Shown here one piece after another: positions 20,148-24,656 of a stretch of DNA of 24,656 nucleotides. Source of the stretch: Candidatus Levybacteria bacterium RIFCSPLOWO2_01_FULL_39_10 (GTDB taxonomy: Bacteria; Patescibacteriota; Microgenomatia; Levybacterales; UBA12049). A program made the translations under genes and the position numbers. The notes beneath the pieces are model-generated. The model was not told where the DNA came from. It saw only the letters and a program-made list of their open reading frames with translations, and did not search any database. How positions within the stretch are numbered: the stretch's first letter is position 1; the number at the start of each line of letters is the position of its first letter. The stretch is from NCBI GenBank assembly GCA_001782515.1, contig MFOV01000002.1, positions 5,894 through 30,549 of the forward strand, given 5' to 3'.

Positions 20148-21362
20148 ATGACCAAAAAAAAGTTGTTCTCAAGGCATAATAAACAGCTTATTCTCTCAAT
20201 TGCTATCTTCACAGGCTTGGTTGTGGCAACAATTTTTGTAATTCTCTACGGCAAGGGCTACAGATTCGGGTTTCAGGAGTCAGGAATTGAGCTCAAAGGA
20301 ACCGGTCTTCTTGTTGCCAAGAGTGTTCCTGAAGGAGCCCAGGTATTTGTGGACGGAAAACTAAAAACCGCAACTGACACAACAATTAACATGCCTCCTG
20401 GTGAATATGACTTAAAAATAGTAAAAGAGGGCTATTTCCCTTGGGAAAAGAAAGTTGTAATACACGCGGAAATTGTCACTCTCGTTGACGCCCTCTTGAT
20501 TCCCATTGCTCCAAAGCTTGAAAGTATCACTGATTTAGGAGCCCAAAACCCCACAATTGACCCCACGCTTACCAAGATTGCCTTTACTGTAAGTTCGGGG
20601 TCAGCTGAGCGAAACGGAATATATGTTTTTGACATGGGGTCAAACAGGATCTTAGCGCTCCAGGGCTCATCAACTCAAATAATTGATGATTCATTTGATG
20701 AGTTTTCAAAAGCTGATATATCCTGGTCTCCTGACGGAAAAGATATAATTGCAACAATCTCGGGAACTTTTTCTGATACCACCTATCTTTTGGATACAGA
20801 CAGATCAAATCAGCCTCCTAATAATGTGTCGGACAGTCTTGCGGAAATTGATGAATCATGGCAGGAAATTGCAGATGCAAGAGAGAGGTCAATCAGAAAC
20901 TCTTTGCCTAGAAAAGTGCGTGATTTAGCTGATGGTAATTTTAACATACTTTCAATTTCCCCTAATCAGGAAAAAATTTTATATACGGCCTCACGTTCTG
21001 CAACTCTGCCGCCAGCTATTGAACCAAAACTAATAGGGGTCAACTCAACTGCGGAAACGCGAGATATTGTTGAGGGAGAAATTTACATATATGACGTGGC
21101 CGAAGACAGAAATTACGAAATGGAGGAGGAAAATTTTGAAGAGACAGTGAGCTGGCTGAATACCTCAAGGCATATAATGTTTGTTAGGGACAATGCGCTT
21201 CATTTTATGGATTTTGACGGTCTTAATGACACGGTTGTTTATGCCGGACCTTTTGAGCACGAGTTTATTTTCCCGTGGCCGGATTCAACAAGAATTGTGA
21301 TTCTAACAAATCTTGGAAACACCAACACTCTTCCCAACCTCTATACAATAATTCTTAGGTAG
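20148..21362 (+). CDS. Membrane-anchored PEGA-domain / beta-propeller-like protein
   Basis: 404 residues. A basic start is followed by one transmembrane helix (about 14-34), so the bulk faces outside. A PEGA domain (about 52-105) shows V-P-E-G-A-Q-V-F-V-D-G and P-P-G-E-Y-D-L-K-I-V-K-E-G-Y. The remainder has repeats of the TolB/WD40-like sort (I-S-W-S-P-D-G-K-D-I, I-L-S-I-S-P-N-Q-E-K-I-L), suggesting a propeller. PEGA domains are common in surface proteins, and the exact role is unknown. The last 8 bases overlap the convergent gene at 21355. Confidence 0.8.
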   Translation: MTKKKLFSRHNKQLILSIAIFTGLVVATIFVILYGKGYRFGFQESGIELKGTGLLVAKSVPEGAQVFVDGKLKTATDTTINMPPGEYDLKIVKEGYFPWEKKVVIHAEIVTLVDALLIPIAPKLESITDLGAQNPTIDPTLTKIAFTVSSGSAERNGIYVFDMGSNRILALQGSSTQIIDDSFDEFSKADISWSPDGKDIIATISGTFSDTTYLLDTDRSNQPPNNVSDSLAEIDESWQEIADARERSIRNSLPRKVRDLADGNFNILSISPNQEKILYTASRSATLPPAIEPKLIGVNSTAETRDIVEGEIYIYDVAEDRNYEMEEENFEETVSWLNTSRHIMFVRDNALHFMDFDGLNDTVVYAGPFEHEFIFPWPDSTRIVILTNLGNTNTLPNLYTIILR

Positions 21363-21687
21363 TCTTATCCGGATCTTCTCTCTGAGGAGTAATCTGATCC
21401 GATCTTCCGGTTTTATCTAAAATCCAGTTTAAAAGTTTATTTATGTCCCCGCCGGGCGCAGTTCTCTGATTTATGTCCATTGACGAAACATCACTTCTTG
21501 GAGTGATTTTGGGTATCAGCGGTTTTGCAGGATTTGGTCCTTCAGGAACTGAATTGTCTTCTGCTTTAAAATAGCCAAGCCTATCAATTTGATCTTTGGT
21601 AAGTGGCGGGACTGACCCCTCGGAAACAGAATGATCATAAGTATTCAAAGGTTTTAAGTTTTTATCAGAAAGTAAATTTTCAGGCAT
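21355..21687 (-). CDS. Small proline-rich protein of unknown function
   Basis: 110 residues, polar, rich in Pro, Asp and Ser, with no signal peptide or membrane helix. Two P-E-G-type turns and an L-L-N-W-I-L-D-K segment near the C-terminus are the only notable features. It follows the sortase on the same strand after 96 bp and has a plausible promoter of its own. I do not recognise a family. The reading frame could be spurious, but its start fits the promoter at 21696-21724. Confidence 0.45.
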   Translation of the reverse strand: MPENLLSDKNLKPLNTYDHSVSEGSVPPLTKDQIDRLGYFKAEDNSVPEGPNPAKPLIPKITPRSDVSSMDINQRTAPGGDINKLLNWILDKTGRSDQITPQREDPDKTT

Positions 21688-21695
21688 ATATTTAA

Positions 21696-21724
21696 AGACT
21701 AAACTAAATAATTCTCCCTGTCAA
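21696..21724 (-). promoter_or_regulatory. Candidate promoter of the small proline-rich gene
   Basis: A perfect TTGACA on the minus strand (21724-21719) is 17 bp from TAGTCT (21701-21696). Transcription would start within a few bases of the ATG at 21687. The -10 box is weak. Confidence 0.4.
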
Positions 21725-21783
21725 ACTTTACCTATACCAGGTTTGTGTTAGCTGGACACCTAAGGTTTACAAAATCAAAAGTG

Positions 21784-22530
21784 TTATCTAAACGGTGTAT
21801 CTGTTTTTCGGGGTCTTGCAAACACGAGCAAACGATCCCAAGTAGTGCCAGGAGGCCAGCAAGTCTGAAGAATCAGCTGTTCTCCGCCTTGAGTTGCCCT
21901 TGTTATAAATGATACGTCGTCAGGCTCAACTATTTTTGATTCAGTTACAATATAGGTGTAGCGCTCTTTCTCAAAGAAAATAATAATCTCATCCCCTGCT
22001 TCAAGGTCTTTTATGAGGTAAAAGATTGCATTGTAACGGCCTGCATTCCAAAAACTGTCAGCAGAGTGAGCAAAAAGATATATATTTCCGACAAGTCCCG
22101 GAAAAACAGACCCTTGAGCGTGAGCAACACTTTCCCGAAGCACTGGCAAAAATTTGTCTTTATCACTCGGATCAACATTTGGAGTAATTTTGGAAACTGC
22201 GCCGATTTTTGGAATTACGATGCTAAACTGAGTATCAGGAGGTGTAAGTACCTGATTTGTTGAGCCTGTCAGAAGATCTGCAAAAGATGCTCCTCCGCCT
22301 TGATTCTGGGACGTTGTATTGTTTTCAGCCTGCTGGTCAGCAAGATCACCAAGTCCTGTTGGCTCATCCGCAACTTCAAAATTGATGCCTCTAGCCTCAA
22401 TTATCCTAAACCTTGCCTCGTAATAAAGCGCAGGCCCGAATGTTGCAAATACCCCGAATATTGCAAAGATAAGAAGAAAGTTTCCCAAAGTCCGAAGAAT
22501 TACAAATTTTACTGCATCCTTTTTACCCAT
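21784..22530 (-). CDS. Sortase, class D-like
   Basis: 248 residues. One N-terminal transmembrane helix (about 13-33) is followed by a low-complexity Gln/Asn/Gly stretch (60-95) and the sortase barrel. The catalytic set is visible: His155 in Y-L-F-A-H-S, Cys224 in L-I-L-Q-T-C-W-P-P-G and Arg233 in W-D-R-L-L-V-F-A. The T-C-x-P-x-G pattern is like class D/E enzymes. Sortases cut a C-terminal sorting motif and join the protein to the wall or to pilin. None of the surface proteins in the window has an LPXTG-type tail, so its substrates lie elsewhere. It is 44 bp after tRNA-Arg on the same strand and may be co-transcribed with it. Confidence 0.9.
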   Translation of the reverse strand: MGKKDAVKFVILRTLGNFLLIFAIFGVFATFGPALYYEARFRIIEARGINFEVADEPTGLGDLADQQAENNTTSQNQGGGASFADLLTGSTNQVLTPPDTQFSIVIPKIGAVSKITPNVDPSDKDKFLPVLRESVAHAQGSVFPGLVGNIYLFAHSADSFWNAGRYNAIFYLIKDLEAGDEIIIFFEKERYTYIVTESKIVEPDDVSFITRATQGGEQLILQTCWPPGTTWDRLLVFARPRKTDTPFR

Positions 22531-22574
22531 AAAAATATAGTAGCAGATTTTAGAGGTTTAATACTAAATGTTTG

Positions 22575-22647
22575 CGCCGGCGAAAGGAATCGAACCTTCA
22601 ACCTATCCCTTAGGACGGGATTGCTCTATCCGTTGAGCTACGCCAGC
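22575..22647 (-). tRNA. tRNA-Arg (anticodon CCT)
   Basis: 73 bases. Acceptor GCTGGCG/CGCCGGC, D-arm GCTC/GAGC, anticodon stem ATCCC/GGGAT with loop GTCCTAA giving anticodon CCT (codon AGG), a 5-base variable loop, T-arm GAAGG/CCTTT with loop TTCGATT, discriminator G. No CCA is encoded, so it must be added after transcription. It sits between the four-helix-bundle gene (5 bp upstream) and the sortase. Confidence 0.95.
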
Positions 22648-22652
22648 AAAAG

Positions 22653-23207
22653 CTACTTAATTCTACTACTTAATCTTTTTTTAAACAACTTCTCTGTGTA
22701 TCCGCCCTCATTTATAAAATCTGTTTCGGCTCTTTTGATTTGTCTTGACAAAAGAAAAGTTGCCTGATGACAAAGTGTTAAAAGAAAATTAGCTGCTTTT
22801 TCAGGATCTAGCGGCAACTTTGGCTTTTCAATAAATTCACCTAAGCTACTTAAGTTACTTAGGGAACTTAAGCGAAATCCTATTTTTCTAAATTCCGAGA
22901 TTCTTTTGTCTGTTTTTGGCCAAATTTTAAGACCACGCTGTCTTAAGAAATCTTCATAATCTGAGATAAGCTCTTCCAAAGAGGCATTTGCTACTCCTAA
23001 AAGCTTTATTTCACCCTTTTTAGATGTTTTTGACTGACCAACTCCTTCAACAATATTCTGTTTTCCTGAACGCCCGGCTTGAATCATTTGCTCTCTATTT
23101 CTTCTCTGATCGAATCCAGGCATAAATTTTTCGCAAAATTGAACAGTTAGGTCATGAATTATTTCAGTATACCTGTAGGTTAAAAGATATTTATGTTTGG
23201 GTAACAT
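22653..23207 (-). CDS. Four-helix-bundle protein of the 23S-rRNA intervening-sequence type
   Basis: 184 residues. The family pattern is clear: a helix with L-L-T-Y-R-Y-T-E-I-I-H-D-L-T, then R-N-R-E-Q-M-I-Q-A-G-R-S-G-K-Q-N-I-V-E-G, followed by the E-I-K-L-L-G-V-A-N-A-S-L-E-E-L helix. These proteins form pentamers or bundles; their job is unknown, though some lie within rRNA insertions. At 113-122 the chain L-S-S-L-S-N-L-S-S-L is encoded by a short repeat (22841-22872) that also occurs just upstream of the gene. The stop is 5 bp before tRNA-Arg. Confidence 0.85.
   Translation of the reverse strand: MLPKHKYLLTYRYTEIIHDLTVQFCEKFMPGFDQRRNREQMIQAGRSGKQNIVEGVGQSKTSKKGEIKLLGVANASLEELISDYEDFLRQRGLKIWPKTDKRISEFRKIGFRLSSLSNLSSLGEFIEKPKLPLDPEKAANFLLTLCHQATFLLSRQIKRAETDFINEGGYTEKLFKKRLSSRIK
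22841..22872 (-). repeat. AAGTTACTTAAG-type repeat inside the four-helix-bundle gene
   Basis: On the minus strand it reads CTTAAGTTCCCTAAGTAACTT and onward. It shares about 20 bases with 23211-23241, and encodes the Leu/Ser/Asn run at residues 113-122. Confidence 0.55.
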
Positions 23208-23210
23208 AGT

Positions 23211-23241
23211 CTAAGTAACTTAAGTTTCCTAAGTTACTTAC
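23211..23241 (+). repeat. AAGTTACTTAAG-type repeat upstream of the four-helix-bundle gene
   Basis: A CTAAGTAACTTAAG unit with its inverted partner CCTAAGTTACTTAC lies 3 bp before the ATG of the minus-strand gene, and is related to the in-gene copy at 22841-22872. Confidence 0.55.
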
Positions 23242-23264
23242 TTTTATTTTAACATCTTGAGATT

Positions 23265-23270
23265 TATAAT
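23265..23270 (+). promoter_or_regulatory. -10 box of tRNA-Pro
   Basis: A perfect TATAAT lies 10 bases before the tRNA 5' end. The -35 region (TTTTAT at 23242-23247, 17 bp away) is weak. Confidence 0.5.
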
Positions 23271-23279
23271 GTCTCTAGA

Positions 23280-23351
23280 CGGGGACTAGTTCATCGGTAG
23301 AACGCTCGGTTCGGGACCGAGAGGCACGCGGTCCAATTCCGCGGTCCCCGA
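23280..23351 (+). tRNA. tRNA-Pro (anticodon CGG), unusual T-loop
   Basis: 72 bases. Acceptor CGGGGAC/GTCCCCG with the C1-G72 pair typical of bacterial tRNA-Pro, D-arm GTTC/GAAC, anticodon stem CTCGG/CCGAG with loop TTCGGGA (anticodon CGG, codon CCG), T-arm CGCGG/CCGCG, discriminator A. The T-loop is TCCAATT, where TTCAATT is expected: position 55, normally U made into pseudouridine, is C. No CCA is encoded. Confidence 0.93.
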
Positions 23352-23370
23352 CAAAATTACTCGGCGGGTT

Positions 23371-23385
23371 TCCCGCGAAGCGGGA
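23371..23385 (+). terminator. Small hairpin after tRNA-Pro
   Basis: TCCCGC-GAA-GCGGGA is a perfect 6-bp stem 20 bases past the tRNA. There is no U-tract, so it may be a processing or repeat structure, not a strong terminator. Confidence 0.35.
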
Positions 23386-23457
23386 TCATTGACAATTCCC
23401 AGCACCCCGACCAAATTTCCTCTTGCAATTTTTGTGAGTTTATTTAAAAATAGTAAA

Positions 23458-24186
23458 ATGCAGAAAAAAGATTATAGCGCGTCTCAGGATAGCACTTCCA
23501 AGCTCACTCCCAAACTCTCAGAAGACAGAAAAGATTTGTTTAAAAAAGCCACAATCTGGGGGGGGTTGATTCTTGCATCTGTTGCAGGTCTTGCACTTCT
23601 TATTATTCTTGCTCAGCGCGGAGGAACCCCTCAGACTCCTATTGAAAAAGCTAATCTTCCCCCGGTTACTGAGGCAGATATTACATCAGGAAAGGCGGAA
23701 GGAAACGTAGTTCTTATTGAATATGCTGATTTTCAGTGTCCCGCTTGTGCAACATATAATCCAATGCTTAAAACGCTCGAAGGCGAATACCCGGATAACC
23801 TTAAAATAGTTTATAGAATTTTTCCTCTGAATACACATAAAAACGCCGAGTCTTCAGCATATGCAGCATACGCAGCATGGAAAATGGGAAACTTTGTTGA
23901 TATGAAAGATCTTTTGTATGATAATCAAGGCGATTGGTCCGGAGAAAACGATCCCACAACTATTTTTATTGAGTACGCCAAAGACATAGGACTTAATTCT
24001 TCGGATTTTGAAAAAGTAATGAAATCGAAAGAAGCAAAAAACTTTGTGTCAGAAGACAAAGCCGAAGCAGTTAACCTTGGACTCAATGCTACTCCGTCAT
24101 TTTTCCTGGGCAAAAAACAAATATTCCCGCGTAACATTGACGACTTCAGAATCCTAATCAATGCAGAGATAGAAAAAATTAATTAG
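23458..24186 (+). CDS. Membrane-tethered DsbA-like thioredoxin-fold oxidoreductase
   Basis: 242 residues from the ATG at 23458; a TTG at 23389 would add 23 residues from repeat-like spacer. A polar N-terminus is followed by a transmembrane helix (about 33-52), and the thioredoxin domain lies outside the membrane. The active site is C94-P-A-C97 in Y-A-D-F-Q-C-P-A-C. The cis-proline loop A-T-P-S-F-F-L is near residue 213, and a helical insert between them is typical of the DsbA/thioredoxin_4 family. It should make or reshuffle disulfides in exported proteins. Cysteine-bearing dockerin modules and the Cys-rich domain of the island are plausible clients, an inference. It is convergent with ndk. 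Confidence 0.9.
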   Translation: MQKKDYSASQDSTSKLTPKLSEDRKDLFKKATIWGGLILASVAGLALLIILAQRGGTPQTPIEKANLPPVTEADITSGKAEGNVVLIEYADFQCPACATYNPMLKTLEGEYPDNLKIVYRIFPLNTHKNAESSAYAAYAAWKMGNFVDMKDLLYDNQGDWSGENDPTTIFIEYAKDIGLNSSDFEKVMKSKEAKNFVSEDKAEAVNLGLNATPSFFLGKKQIFPRNIDDFRILINAEIEKIN

Positions 24187-24220
24187 TTTTTAGCTTTTAG
24201 ATTTTCGCTTTTAGCTTTAC
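24184..24220. repeat. TTTTAGC-word repeat between convergent genes
   Basis: Three loose copies of a TTTTAGC/TTTTAGA/TTTCGC word fill the short spacer between the DsbA-like gene and ndk. Similar words occur in the rplJ leader (16211-16245). Confidence 0.4.
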
Positions 24221-24656
24221 TTATACTGTTCCTCAGCGGTTTTGTAGGAATGGATTTCGGAAGGCTCAAACCATAACATTTTCTCGTAATTTGCTTCTTC
24301 GACTGAGGCTGAAACATGAATAAGATTTGTTACTCCCCTCTTTTCCTCATTTGCATAAGCTGCAGAGTCAGTTGAAAAATCCCCCCTTATGGTTCCAGCC
24401 GGCGCTGCAACAGGCATTGTGGGGCCTGAAATTGTAATGACATTCTCAACCGCGTGCCTTCCCTCCAAAATCATGGCTATAACAGGTCCTGACTTGACGT
24501 AATCAAACAACCACTTGTTGACTAGTTTTCCAAGTTCCATAGGATCCGCCGTACCAAAATCCTTCTTTGCGTCTTTGCCGTATTTAGTATAAGTTGCCAA
24601 AGTTTTTTCTCCCCAGCGTTTAAGAGTCGCGTCCTCGTCTGATTTATAATGTTTAA
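24217..24656 (-). CDS. ndk: Nucleoside diphosphate kinase (N-terminus beyond window)
   Basis: The frame is open from the window edge to the stop at 24217, so about 145 C-terminal residues are visible and the start is missing. NDK landmarks: S-G-P-V-I-A-M-I-L-E-G-R-H-A-V-E, G-T-I-R-G-D-F-S, and N-L-I-H-V-S with the phosphate-accepting histidine, followed by W-F-E-P-S-E-I at the end. The enzyme balances NTP pools by moving phosphate between nucleotides. Ahead of S-G-P-V there is a Lys/Asp-rich stretch from H-Y-K-S-D-E-D through G-T-A-D-P. This segment is longer than in common bacterial NDKs and looks like an insertion. A start at the TTG at 24600 is unlikely because homology continues upstream. 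Confidence 0.9.
   Translation of the reverse strand, partial: KHYKSDEDATLKRWGEKTLATYTKYGKDAKKDFGTADPMELGKLVNKWLFDYVKSGPVIAMILEGRHAVENVITISGPTMPVAAPAGTIRGDFSTDSAAYANEEKRGVTNLIHVSASVEEANYEKMLWFEPSEIHSYKTAEEQYK

Overview
The window looks like part of a small, AT-rich genome of a candidate-phyla-radiation bacterium (Patescibacteria, probably the Microgenomates side). The evidence is indirect. NusG and L1 carry long N-terminal extensions, both tRNAs lack an encoded CCA, and there is a four-helix-bundle IVS-type protein. Surface proteins are anchored by one N-terminal helix followed by Pro/Thr linkers, and spacers are full of short palindromic repeats. TGA ends two genes (6201..7769 and 17613..17822), so the standard code applies and the UGA-recoded CPR groups are unlikely. 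The exact lineage cannot be fixed from sequence reading alone.

Layout. 1-3552 holds a type IV pilin-like gene cut by the window edge, a lipoprotein, and a minus-strand unit galU > small membrane protein > PAP2-family phosphatase. 3582-6152 is the conserved block secE-nusG-rplK-rplA, fired from a promoter whose -35 box abuts that of galU. 6165-16002 is a ten-kilobase island of six secreted or membrane-anchored proteins that splits the usual rplA-rplJ junction. Three carry C-terminal dockerin-like modules (one also has a cohesin-like domain) and three are right-handed beta-helix or pectate-lyase-like proteins. 16158-17461 is rplJ-rplL with its own promoter, an L10-leader-like RNA and a hairpin holding the rplJ ribosome-binding site. 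rpoB does not follow. 17613-19766 has a small excisionase-like HTH gene facing a minus-strand mreB > tagA/wecG unit. 20148-24656 has a PEGA/beta-propeller membrane protein, a class-D-like sortase, tRNA-Arg(CCT), a four-helix-bundle protein, tRNA-Pro(CGG), a membrane-tethered DsbA-like thioredoxin and nucleoside diphosphate kinase (cut by the edge).

How the parts may fit. The six island proteins share an anchor design, and the dockerin proteins share an unnamed beta-domain, Ca-binding loops and a conserved cysteine pair. Together they could form a cohesin/dockerin-type surface assembly for holding or degrading polysaccharide. The DsbA-like protein could oxidise the cysteines. The sortase has no LPXTG substrate in this window.

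The most unusual signal is a 116-bp imperfect palindrome present twice with no gaps between copies (about 78% identical by hand count). One copy supplies the last codons and stop of rplJ and fills the rplJ-rplL spacer. The other lies in frame inside the tagA-like gene and adds about 39 residues. This resembles the behaviour of Rickettsia palindromic elements. Other repeat families also sit against or inside genes: the twin leaders of rplK and rplA, a palindrome in the rplJ leader, two palindromes upstream of mreB next to a ghost copy of the mreB start, and an AAGTTACTTAAG-type repeat both upstream of and inside the four-helix-bundle gene.
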